Assembly (NCBI GenBank): GCA_948567375.1
Contig: OX419759.1
Span: 60,985,493 to 61,049,492 of the forward strand
DNA from: Lunularia cruciata
Taxonomy: Eukaryota > Streptophyta > Marchantiopsida > Lunulariales > Lunulariaceae
DNA length: 64,000 nucleotides
Direction of reading: 5' to 3'
In this document: piece after piece, positions 55,529 to 64,000 of the stretch
How the letters are laid out: every line of letters starts with the position of its first letter
Position numbering within the stretch: position 1 is the stretch's first letter
Program-made: the position numbers and the translations under genes
Notes under the pieces: generated by a model
Databases searched by the model: none
The model's input: the letters and a program-made list of their open reading frames with translations, nothing else
What the model was told of the DNA's origin: nothing

Positions 55529-56428
55529 ATGGTGGCAATACCGGATGTTATCCTTGCAATGCAACAACAAATCAAGCATCTTACTCAATTGTTGGATGAA
55601 CGAGACCAGCAACGACGAGAACAGATAGACAAAGCACCAGTTCAAGATGGAGAAGATCACATTCAATTTCCAAAACCCAAGGTGTTTGAAGGCAAGAATC
55701 TTCCAGGCATAGTGGATAATTTTTTGTTTGACTGCGAACGTTACTTTGAAGCCACCAATCTTCAAGACGAGCGGAAACAAATTCTCTTGGCTTCTAGCTA
55801 ATTGGATGGCGTGGCAAAACTTTGGTGGTGATTCCAAGTAGAAAGAGCTGAACGACAAATTGTTACACCAATTTTGACATGGACAAAATTCAAGGGTGCA
55901 ATACTTCGTCAATTTCAAACTATAAATGCCACCCGAGCCGCACAAGATAAATTGGCGGAGTTGAGGTAGATTGGCTCAATGAGAAGCTACATCACACAAT
56001 TTCAGAACATCATCATGCAAATTCCATATATCCAAGAAGGTGAAGTTCTGGATCAATTTGTGCGAGGATTGAAGTCATGAACCAAATTGGAGGTGACCAT
56101 GCGGGAGCCGCAAAACGTAGAAGAAGCCATGCAATTGGCTGAGCGTTTTGATTCCTTGGTTGCAACAACTTGGTCTCGACCTCGACCTACACAAAGCCTA
56201 CTAGTACCACAAATGGAAGAACCAGTACCAATGGAGATTGATGCTATCCAATGAAGACCACTTGGCACAACAGATAAAGAAAGATTATGACAAAACAGAG
56301 GTTGCTTTTATTGTCGCCAAGTTGGACATCGCATTGTTGAATGTCCACTTAGGAATGGGCGACCTTGACAAGTTGCCCAGATGGAGTTTGTGGAACATAA
56401 TGTTCAAGGAAACAAAGAATCTCAATAG
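55529..56428 (+). pseudogene. gag: Gag of B3
   Basis: 300-codon Gag starting MVAIPDVILAMQQQ with a coiled-coil N-terminus (LTQLLDERDQQRREQ). Capsid pieces: FPKPKVFEGKNLPGIVDNFL, FDCERYFEATNL, LRQFQTINATRAAQDKLAEL, LDQFVRGLKS and TMREPQNVEEAMQLAERFDS. A perfect zinc knuckle CFYCRQVGHRIVEC is at 56303-56344. Ends at TAG 56426-56428, shared by B1 and B2, so this is the true terminator. Internal stops at 55799, 55829, 55967, 56078, 56252, 56288 and 56369 are C-to-T or G-to-A changes. Confidence 0.88.
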
Positions 56429-59400
56429 GAGATTTTGAGCCACCTACTAGGAGCTTGATTAGTTCCAATGGGATTGAAGGCTCAACCTATGCAAGTTTGC
56501 TTCACTTGCAAGGTACAATATCTAATCGGGGTTGTAGGATTTTGGTTGATTCTGGAAGTTCAGAAAATTGCATGTCTATGCAAGTAGCAAAGGAATTGGG
56601 TATTCATATCAAGCTAGTGTTTGGAAGTAGTTTGATGATGGCGGATGGTAGAAAGGGTTCTGCATTCCGCACCTCACATCCTGTTACCTTCAAGATTGGG
56701 AAGGAGTATTTGGAGTGTATGAGGTTTGTAGTGACACCTCTACACTATGATATCATTCTAGGTCTACCTTGGCTTGAACGTCATAAGGTTCAATTTGATT
56801 GGACCCAACGACAAATTCAAGTACAACACCAAGGTAGAAATTTTTTATTAGGTTGTCTAGCACCTCTAAGTAAGATGCCTAAGAATAGTCAGTCCCAAGA
56901 TGGGAAGTTTGTCGAGAAGGTAGCCATAGAGCAAATCTGGAAGGGAGATGAGTCCCAAGATGGTGAGTTTGCCAAGAAGGCAACCATAGAGCAAGCTTGG
57001 AAGAGAGATGAGTCCCTGGAAGGGAAGTTTGTTAATGAAGCGACCATAGAGCAAGCTTTGGAGGAAGATAAGTCTATATTTGCGGTGTGGGTCAAGCCGA
57101 TTGCACAAGAACAATCTGAGGAGGGCCAAGAGCCTCATCAAGCAGTGGTTGATTGGATAGTTCATGAGTTTGCATATGTGTTTCCAAATGGTCTGCCAAA
57201 GGGATTACCCTCCGATCAAGGTATGCCCTTCAAGATCAAGTTATTGCCAGGGAGTACTCCAGTGAGTAGACCAATCTATTGGCTCTCACCAAAGGAGTTG
57301 GAGGAGTTGCGAACAACACTTACAGAGTTGTTGGAGAAGGATTTCATACGACATAGTTCCTCTCCTTGGGGAGCACCGGTACTATTTGTTCCAAAGAAGG
57401 ATGGAGGACTTCGTTTCTGTATTGATTACCGTGAACTCAATAAGCAAACCGTGAAGAATGCATATCCCTTGCCTTGGATCGATGACCTGCTTGATCAACT
57501 AAGTGGAGCATGCTACTTTTCCAAGCTAGATCTTTGTAGCAGCTATTGGCAAATTCCTATTGAAGGAGAGGACGTGCAAAAGACTGCTTTTCGCACAAGG
57601 TATGGGCATTTCGAGTGGAGAGTTCTACCTTTTGGACTCACTAATGCTCCAGCAGTCTTCATGGATCAGATGCATCGGGTGCTGGAGGGACTATTGGATC
57701 AGTCTATGGTGGTGTTCTTAGATGATATTCTAATCTATAGCAGGACAAAGGCAGAACACGTGAATCATGTGCAAGAAGTCCTAAAACGACTACAAAAGTG
57801 GAATTTCTACTGCAAGAAGTCAAAGTGTGCTTTTTGGCAGAAGGAGGTTACCTTCTTGGGTCATAAGATCTAATCCGAGGGGATCAAGATGGAAGAAGAG
57901 AAGATCAAGGCCATTACTGATTGGCCTACCCCAAAGGATGCTACATAAGTACGAGCATTCAATGGATTGGCCAGTTTCTACCGACGGTTCATCCACTATT
58001 ATGCTCATGTGGCTGCACCATTGACTGACCTCTTGGGAAAGAACTTGAGCTTCCACTGGACCACCAAGCATGAAGAAGCATTCCAGAAGTTAAAGCATAT
58101 GGTGTCTTCAAGACCCATTCTTCAACCATATGATCCTCAACTACCTTGTGTGGTTGATTTTGATGCTTCTAACTTTGCGATTGGAGCTATGTTGCAACAA
58201 GAATTTCCAGATGGACTACATCCTATTGCCTTTGTGTCTTGCCAACTAAATAAAATTACTGAAAGAAATTACTCTTCTTGAGATCGGGAATAACTTGCAA
58301 TGGTATATGCCACCAAGGTATGGAGGCATTATCTCTTGGGGAAACAAGTGATCATGCAAACTGATCACAAACCATTGTTGCAGACCTTACACTTGGAGCA
58401 CATGAAGAGTTGGCATCATCGATGGGAAGAGCAACTCCAATTGTTTGACATCAAACTTGAGTACAAACCAGGTCGGTTCCATGTCATCCCCGATGCTCTA
58501 TCACAACAACCTGATTTGAAGGATCTTCCTCTCATCACGACGGCAATTACAACGGTGTCCATTGACCCTAAGGTCCATAATGAGTTTCAATCAGCTCTAC
58601 AACAAGATCCCTTCTTCCAAGTGATACACGGTAGTCTGACAGCACGCAACAAGGAGTACAACACCTTCTCCTTCAAGGAAGGCCTTTTATTCCATAAAGA
58701 CCAGATCTATGTTCCAGCCAAAGATGATCTTTGACTTGTGCGCCTTCAAGAAGCCCATGATTTACCAATAGCTGGTCATATAGGAGTGGACAAGACCTTG
58801 GGCACCCTCCAATGCCAATGGTGGTGGCCCAACATGATACGAGATGTTTGAGACTTTGTCTGATCATGTGAGAGTTGCCAACAGAACAAGGCCAGCAACC
58901 ATAAGCCGAGTGGACTCCTTCAACCACTTGCCATTCCATCCGCTTGTTGGGAGCATGTGAGCTTGGATCTCATCACATCCTTGCCAAAGACAAAACAAGG
59001 ATACACCGCAATTGTGGTGTTTGTGGATAAGCTTAGTAAGCAAATCCACTTGGCACCAACTTGTGATACCGTGGATGCTCCAACCTTAGCACAAATATAC
59101 TTTGACAATGTCTTCAAGCATCATGGGATGCCATGTGTACTCATCTCCGACCGTGATCCTTGATTTACCGAGAAGTTTTGGCAAGCACTCTTCCAGATAC
59201 TCGGCACCAAGCTTGCTTTGTCCACGGCCTATCATCCTCAAACTGATGGACAAACCAAACGCGCCAATTGTACATTGGAGGATATGTTGCGGGCCTTTGT
59301 CAATGTCTACCATACCAACTGGGATGAATGTCTTGCAGCTGCAGAATTTGCCTACAACAATTCCAAACAGGCAAGCACTGGATTTTCTCCCTTCTTTCTC

Positions 59401-60123
59401 AATTTTGGCCAAGATCCGCTTGTTCCAGATTCTCTTCTTGCTCCCCCTCCCTCTCAGGTTCCTCATACTTCTACATTCTTGACCACTATATCCCAATCTC
59501 TCCAACAAGCCAAATCTCACCTCCTTGTTGCTCAGAATCACCAAAAACAATATGCAGACCATCATCGTCGTGATCTCACCTTTGAAGTTGGTGATAAAGT
59601 CATGCTATCCTCTAGTAACCTCCTTCTCCCACTTGATACCCAAGTTTGTAAACTTGCTCTTAATTGGATAGGACCCTTTGATATCACCCACATTGTCTCT
59701 CCTGTTGCTTATCAACTTGCCTTATCTTGTCACATGCGTATCCATCCTATCTTTCATGTTTCCAAGTTGAAACCCTTTGTTCCTAACCCTTCTTCCTTTT
59801 CCTCTCGAGTCCAACCTCCTCCTCTCCCTATCCCTATCAATGATTATGAGGAGTACGAAGTTGATTGTATCCTTGCACGTCGCCATATTCAACAAGGCCG
59901 TCGCCAACAAACGGAGTACAATGTCCTTTGGAAAGGGTATCCCCTTCATGATGCCACATGGGAACCTCTTTCTCACCTCCAGAATGCACAGATGGCCATC
60001 AAGGAATTCAAAGCTTCACTGGCAACGAGGACATCACCAACTAGCGGCGGGGGAATATGTAACAATATGGAGTTTAGTGACGAAGTTAGTTGGGCTTACA
60101 AAGTAGAGAATAAGACAAAATAG
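56429..60123 (+). pseudogene. pol: Pol of B3: protease, repeat linker, RT, RNase H, integrase, chromodomain
   Basis: Frame -1 to Gag. Protease: [15 protein letters not shown] (56540-56585, DSG intact) to [14 protein letters not shown]. Three 20-residue repeats at 56890-57070. [47 protein letters not shown] and [11 protein letters not shown] (57709-57741). RNase H: 58040-58510 (VDFDASNFAIGA, QTDHKPLLQTL). Integrase: HHCC at 58750-58890 (CESCQQNK), SLDLITSLPKT near 58960, LISDRDP near 59145; the catalytic Glu codon is AAA (59257-59259). Chromodomain: YEEYEVDCILARRH, YNVLWKGYPLHDATWEP (59840-59970). The last 300-codon stretch (59218-60123) is open and crosses PPT and LTR start. Stops at 57871, 58732 and a few others. 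Confidence 0.92.
60044..60057 (+). other. Polypurine tract of B3
   Basis: GCGGCGGGGGAATA directly before the 3' LTR. In frame it encodes SGGGI, because Pol reads through it. Confidence 0.8.
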
Positions 60124-60127
60124 CCTA

Positions 60128-60140
60128 GAATATTCTAGAA
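60128..60140 (+). promoter_or_regulatory. Perfect heat-shock element in B LTR
   Basis: GAATATTCTAGAA: three alternating GAA/TTC units at exact 5-bp spacing. Conserved at 20520 (B1 3'), 31146 (B2), 54905 (B3 5'), 29792 (B0 5', GAATATTCTGGAA) and 61925 (B0 3'). Only the B1 5' LTR has lost it. Confidence 0.7.
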
Positions 60141-60201
60141 GCATCTAAGAAGCTTCTTAGGAAGCTTCCCAACTAGTTAACTTGCACCCTAAGCAGGTAG
60201 C

Positions 60202-60238
60202 TTCTAGAAGGAAGCTTCTAGAAGCTTCTAGAAGCTTC
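60202..60238 (+). promoter_or_regulatory. Extended heat-shock element array in B LTR
   Basis: TTCTAGAA, one extra G, then six uninterrupted alternating units (GAA-GC-TTC-TA repeated three times, 60211-60238). Upstream of the TATA box by about 140 bp. The array has one fewer 10-bp unit in the 5' LTR of the same element. Confidence 0.7.
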
Positions 60239-60376
60239 TAACTAGTTTAGCTTGCATGCCAAGTAGGCGGCTTCTAGAAGGAAGCTTCTTGAGAAGCTTC
60301 CTAGTTAACTTGGCTTGCACTCCAAGAAAGCGGCTCAAGGAAGCTTCTTGAGAAGCTTCAAGGTCTTGTATGCTAC

Positions 60377-60385
60377 CTATAAATA
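60377..60385 (+). promoter_or_regulatory. TATA box of the B3 3' LTR
   Basis: CTATAAATA, conserved in the B LTRs at the same relative position, about 105 bp before the LTR end. Confidence 0.75.
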
Positions 60386-60489
60386 CCAAGGCCGAAGCTC
60401 ATGCTAGGCATTCGGAGTTTTCCCTCATTCAAGTGTCCTAATGTGAATTTCCATTCTCCTATTTCTCTCCTCAGTTTTGGTCTTTTACA

Positions 60490-60532
60490 ATTATCTTGCC
60501 TTCTAGAGAGGTCCCGGCAACAGAACCAAAAA
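60490..60532 (-). other. 5' leader and Glu-tRNA primer site of C2
   Basis: Minus strand TGGTTCTGTTGCCGGGACC at 60528-60510 immediately inside the C2 LTR, one change from the Glu-tRNA complement over the first 17 bases. Only 43 bp of C2 internal sequence are left before B3. Confidence 0.75.
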
Positions 60533-61222
60533 TGTGAGCCGGTCTATCTCTCACTCAGGATGAACCTCTGATGGCTATTACGGTAGCGCACCATGGACTA
60601 AGAAGGCAAAGAACCCCAACTCCATCATACTCCTCCAAGGCTAACACTCCAAGACTCAAGACATTGCTCACTAGAGAATTCAATGAGAGAGAGATAGTTG
60701 CAAATGAAAGGATGATGAGTACCTCCTCACCTCTTTTTTATATACTTATGAAATAGTTACACACCAAAGTTATTAATTACCATAGAAACTCAAGTTACTA
60801 GACTAAAAGTCAAGTAAAGTCAAAAAGTAGAAAGGAATATCCATTCATATGGCATATTCCACTAGCATATGATCTTATCTTGACCCAACCATTAAGTCAA
60901 AGATTCCTTCACATGGGCTATCCTTGGACTATAGAAGAATCCAAAACAAAAAGGCTTGCGGGCCCAAGAGTTCTCAACTCTTTCCTCAAAGTCAAACACT
61001 TAAGAATAATACCAAGTCAACACACTAGAATCCAAAATAGTGGTGCTCATCTTTTCCACTTCCTCTAAAGTAAGGTCCCTTCTATCTTAGCTGTGACTAA
61101 CTTTAGCTAATTATGACTAATGTAGAACCATCCTTTATCTCTATATAAATAATATCTCTCAAGTACTTGTAATACCAAGCTAAATATCACAATACCACAC
61201 ACATGCACAAATGGGTGTTACA
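60533..61222 (-). repeat. 5' LTR of element C2
   Basis: 690 bp, colinear with the C1 LTRs; minus strand TGTAACACCCATTTGTG...GGCTCACA with both ends intact. It inserted into the A3 LTR: the next base, 61223, is A-family sequence GACCAACCAGATAGG. Confidence 0.9.
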
Positions 61223-61463
61223 GACCAACCAGATAGGATCATAACCAACATGTCACTCATGCATGCAACTAATCTAAGGGTAGAGCTTGTTAACATATCA
61301 CCAATCCTTGTATTTGATCCAAGGGTGGAGCTTCCTTTAGGAGAGTCTTCTTTGCTATATAATACAATCAAGGTACTCCTTTGTGGATTCAAAGGTTGAG
61401 TGTGAAATTGTATGTTTATTCTTTTGTGTTTCTCTTCAAGTCTCCTATCCTCAAAAGATTACA
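61223..61463 (+). repeat. Right 241 bp of the A3 LTR
   Basis: Aligns with the last third of the A LTR (GACCAACCAGATAGGA, AAGGGTGGAGCTTCC, CTATATAATAC promoter near 61355, end AAAGATTACA). It is the partner of 31022-31074. Confidence 0.75.
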
Positions 61464-61845
61464 ATCACCCATTTGATGTGATCCAAATCATTTCTCTTCT
61501 TGCTTATCTACTTGCCTTGCCTTGTCATATGTGAATCTACCTTGTCTTTCTTGTTTCCAAGTTGAAACTCTTTTTTCTAATCCATCTTCATTTTCCTCTT
61601 GTGTCCAACCATCTCCCATCCCTATCAATGATCATGAGGAGTATGAAGTTGATTGCATCCATGCATGTCGCCATATTCAATGTAATTACCAACAACATAT
61701 GGAATACAAAGTCTTTTAGAAAGAGTATACTCTTCATGATGCCACTTGGGAGACTCTTTCTCATCTCTATAATGCAAAGATGGTCATCTAGGAGTTTGAA
61801 GCTTCCTTGGTGATGAGGACGTCACCAACTAGCGATGGGGGAATA
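61464..61845 (+). pseudogene. pol: Integrase C-terminus and chromodomain of B0, right part
   Basis: Starts at the GPFDV position (CCATTTGATGTGATCC), exactly where the left part stopped at 31021. It continues with LAYLLALPCHM-like and the chromodomain HEEYEVDCIHACRHIQ (61630-61680), EYKVF and a final segment TSPTSDGGI running into the LTR. Confidence 0.8.
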
Positions 61846-62350
61846 TGTAACAATATAGAATTTACTGACGAGTTAGTCAAAACTAATGAAGTAGCAAATA
61901 AGCCAAATTAGCCAATAATTATAAGAATATTCTAGAAGGATCTAGGAAGCTCCTTGGTACTTTCCAAGTATTGGGTAATGTACATACTAAATGGTGATTT
62001 CTAGGAAGAAGCTTCTTGGGAAGCTTCTTGGCTAGCTTAGCTTGTACACCAAGTAAGGGTTTTTACAAAGAAGTTTCTTGGGAAACTTCCCAGCTAGCTT
62101 AGCTTGCACGCCAAGTAGGCAACTTCTAGAAGAAAATTTCTTGAGAAGTTTCACTATTAGCTTGGCTTGCACTCTAAGAAGGTAGCTTTTAGAAAAAAAT
62201 ATTCTTGAGAAGCTTCTCAAGCATCTTGTATGCTTCCCTTTAAAAATATCAAAGCCTAAGCTCATGCTAGGAGTTTCCATCATTCAAGAATCCTAATGTG
62301 AATTTTCACTCCAATATTTCATTCTCTTATTCTCTTTTCAGTCTTTTACA
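61846..62350 (+). repeat. 3' LTR of B0
   Basis: 505 bp, longer than other B LTRs because it has an extra CTTGTAC/CTTGCAC module. Perfect heat-shock core at 61925-61937; end GTCTTTTACA. Confidence 0.9.
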
Positions 62351-62830
62351 ATTTGAATGATTATCCGTTTTACAATGCTAAACCAAAGCATATGTTGAAC
62401 TCATAATGGAATAGCAAATGATAAATATGTAATAATATGTTAATTTAAAATGATAATCTAGTTGAAATTTATTTAAAATAAATAAATAAATATTTAAACT
62501 ATTATGTATAAATACTGGGATTTCTTGGGATTGTTTCAAAAAGCAATATTTAAAATATCCTAAGAACCTTCATATTAATTCAATAGATAATAAAGCACTC
62601 AAGAATGTTTCCATTGATAAGCACTGAGATGTTCTCTAAGGTTTCAAGAAAACTTATAAGAGATTAAGGAACTCTACTTGGAAGTTTATTTAGCTAAGAA
62701 TCTTATATCTAACTTTATCAATAAGTAAACTTGCACCCATCTCAAATATAAAGAATAGTACCTTAAGAAACCTCTAGCTTTTGTGTATAATTTATTTAAT
62801 ATTTAGTTTATTTCTAGTCTTTTATTCTTT
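62351..62830 (+). pseudogene. Ancient chromovirus fossil B00, right part: chromodomain end and LTR
   Basis: TTTGAATGATTATCCGTTTT at 62352 matches the chromodomain DNA TTTGGAAAGGGTATCCCCTT and continues from 29712. At 62428, TGTAATAATATGTTAATTT matches the B LTR start TGTAACAATATGGAGTTTA, preceded by a shortened PPT region. The LTR end is probably near CTAGTCTTTTATTC at about 62830. Confidence 0.5.
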
Positions 62831-63039
62831 TATATAAATTTTGTCTATGCATCTTATTTGAAGAAAATTTTATTTTTTTATCTTCTTCAATATTTTTGAT
62901 TTTTGATTATAGTTAAATGTAGTTTAACATGTTAGTAAATGTAAATGTAAATGTTATTAAAGTAATAAGGTTTTGAATCAAAAGAAAATTTGTATTCTTT
63001 AAACAATGCTTATCACAATCTCAATCTTATGTTAGGAAT
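62831..63039. other. AT-rich sequence, nothing recognised
   Basis: Lies between the fossil LTR and the next fossil integrase. No frame or motif is visible. Confidence 0.5.
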
Positions 63040-64000
63040 AGACAAGCTTGTATCACATCATGTCTATTCCAATCACTTCTCAAGATTATCAGATGATCAC
63101 TAATTCTTATTAGTAACATAACGTATATTCCTTAATTACAAAGCTCTACTTTTACTTCTTCTTTTTTTATTATGATGGTATACAGATATCCATATATGAT
63201 CTCCGATATTGCTTCATTGGTAAGCTTTTGTAAGTATTTTATGGCATTCTATGTCCCAAATTAGCCATATCACTACTTATCAACCTTAATATACGAGTTG
63301 AACAAAACATGTTAATCTTAATTTAGAAGATATGCGTTTGGTATCATGACCATGAGTAAGAACTGTATGAATATTATTCTTCCAACAACAATTTTATCAT
63401 GATAGCTTCAAGTAAGCAAATAAGTTTTCGGTTCTTTTCTTTTATAATCATATTAAAACAACTAAGTTCCCAATAGCTTATTTCCTCCTCCACTTTCCAA
63501 TATCCCCTTATAATCCTTTTATCTTCCTTCTTGTATTCTTTAGTAGTTTCACTTTCTTGTTGCCTTATCTTTCCCTTTATAGGAAGTTAAAAACTCATAT
63601 AATTACAGTTTAAAATTATTATAAGATAATATAACAATGCATGAATTTGATCCACCTTATATGGTTGGTACGTAAAATATGCTCAATAGTTATATCTTTC
63701 ATTGCCCTTGATACTAGTTTGTAAATTAGTTTCAGGTCGGATTGCATATCTTTTGTCTTTCAAAGTTCAAAGTTGTGTTTGTTGTTACTTGTCAATCTGA
63801 CTTTGCTTAGCCTATATACATTCATCTTGTCTCTTATATCTAAATCAAAATATTTTATTATGAACTTATATTTTACTGACCAAATTTAACATCACGGTTG
63901 AAATTTATGATGAGTATGAGGTATTGGTCCTTACCACGTGGTTAATTATGACCATCACTAACATATAGAGTACGAAGCTATGCAGAATTGTTATCCCTCT
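63040..64000 (+). pseudogene. Second ancient family-B-like integrase and chromodomain fossil
   Basis: Aligns in order with B3 58950-59920. AGCTTGTATCACATCATG matches AGCTTGGATCTCATCACAT. ATGATCTCCGATATTGCTTCATTG (63200) matches CTCATCTCCGACCGTGATCC. TTTAGAAGATATGCG (63322) matches TTGGAGGATATGTTGCG. CTTGATACTAGTTTGTAAATTAG (63709) matches CTTGATACCCAAGTTTGTAAACTTG. GATGAGTATGAGGTATTGG (63910) matches the chromodomain EEYEV codons. No open frame. The alignment is by eye and runs off the window end. Confidence 0.6.

Larger units (their letters stand above)
54835..60489 (+). mobile_element. Chromovirus B3, best-preserved family B copy
   Basis: 5655 bp with LTRs 54835-55257 and 60058-60489, PBS, pre-Gag ORF, Gag, Pol and PPT in order. 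The longest Pol frame has 472 codons. Flanking 5-mers ATGTA and ATTAT do not match, and the flanks come from G on the left and C2 on the right. The two ends may therefore come from different insertions, or flanking DNA was deleted. Confidence 0.95.
60058..60489 (+). repeat. 3' LTR of B3
   Basis: 432 bp, TGTAACAATATGGAG...TCTTTTACA. U3 has three modules starting CTTGCA (60181, 60251, 60314) and the heat-shock arrays described separately. Differences from the 5' LTR are few, making B3 relatively young. Confidence 0.95.
29713..62350 (+). mobile_element. Chromovirus B0, expanded to about 32.6 kb by nested insertions
   Basis: The two LTRs 29713-30070 (truncated) and 61846-62350 share a subfamily signature missing from B1-B3 (ATTATAAGAATATTCT and GGTGATTTCTAGGAAGAAG). 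They are flanked by TTTTG (29708-29712) and ATTTG (62351-62355). The B0 integrase is cut at 31021 after CTTAATTGGATAG and resumes at 61464 with CACCCATTTGATGTGATCC, the next codons of the same protein. Everything between is nested insertion. Nearly all B0 gag and pol upstream of integrase is lost by a deletion joining the 5' LTR to integrase at about 30070. Confidence 0.75.

Noticed and set aside
60181-60360. GAAGCTTC / TTCTAGAA repeats as a CRISPR-like or microRNA hairpin array
   Set aside because: Units vary, have no unique spacers, lie in the LTR U3 upstream of TATA and fit heat-shock element spacing better.
1-64000. Host protein-coding genes, tRNA or rRNA genes
   Set aside because: No exon-like frame with non-transposon motifs, no cloverleaf-like tRNA sequence beyond primer-site complements, and no rRNA similarity noticed on either strand.

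Overview
The window is plant nuclear DNA made almost entirely of LTR retrotransposons. I see no host gene, rRNA, tRNA gene or CRISPR array. Evidence for a plant: Ty3/gypsy chromoviruses with TG...CA LTRs, primer sites complementary to plant-type initiator Met, Glu and (probably) Asp tRNAs, and heavy C-to-T / G-to-A decay of the kind expected from dense cytosine methylation. The repeat load suggests a large-genome plant; whether fern, lycophyte, gymnosperm or other cannot be decided from this sequence.

Layout. 1-5158 holds a decayed Gag region of a non-chromovirus gypsy element (H, minus strand) and a (CT)n tract. 5159-5898 is a solo LTR of family A. 7765-14373 is a complete family-A chromovirus (A1) with a perfect 5-bp target duplication. 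14814-27673 is an old LTR (family E/F) split by a family-B chromovirus (B1, 15186-27500), whose own 3' LTR is split by a second family-A element (A2, 20646-27204). 29713-62350 is one old family-B element (B0) blown up to about 32.6 kb by layered insertions: an A-type LTR (A3), then B2 (31075-35904), then minus-strand element E (35905 to about 51280), into which C1 (38334-45142, minus) inserted, into which D (39391 to about 43070, plus) inserted. On the right side lie G (about 51281-54834, minus), B3 (54835-60489, plus, the best preserved B copy) and the 5' LTR of C2 (60533-61222). B0 itself sits in a still older chromovirus fossil (28970-29712 and 62351-62830), and a further fossil integrase-chromodomain runs from about 63040 to the window end.

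How the parts work. A and B are chromoviruses: LTR, initiator-Met PBS, a small pre-Gag reading frame, Gag with zinc knuckle, then Pol in the -1 frame (protease, RT, RNase H, integrase, chromodomain), PPT, LTR. Two things stand out in B: its LTR U3 carries arrays of perfect heat-shock-element repeats upstream of a TATA box, and its Pol has a 20-residue tandem repeat between protease and RT that differs in copy number between copies.

The most unusual element is E. Its order is Gag, protease, a Dnmt3-like cytosine-5 DNA methyltransferase domain, RT, RNase H, integrase, then a C-terminal PHD finger. A retroelement that once encoded both a DNA-methylation writer and a histone-tail reader is the strongest candidate here for a little-described system, although this copy is dead.
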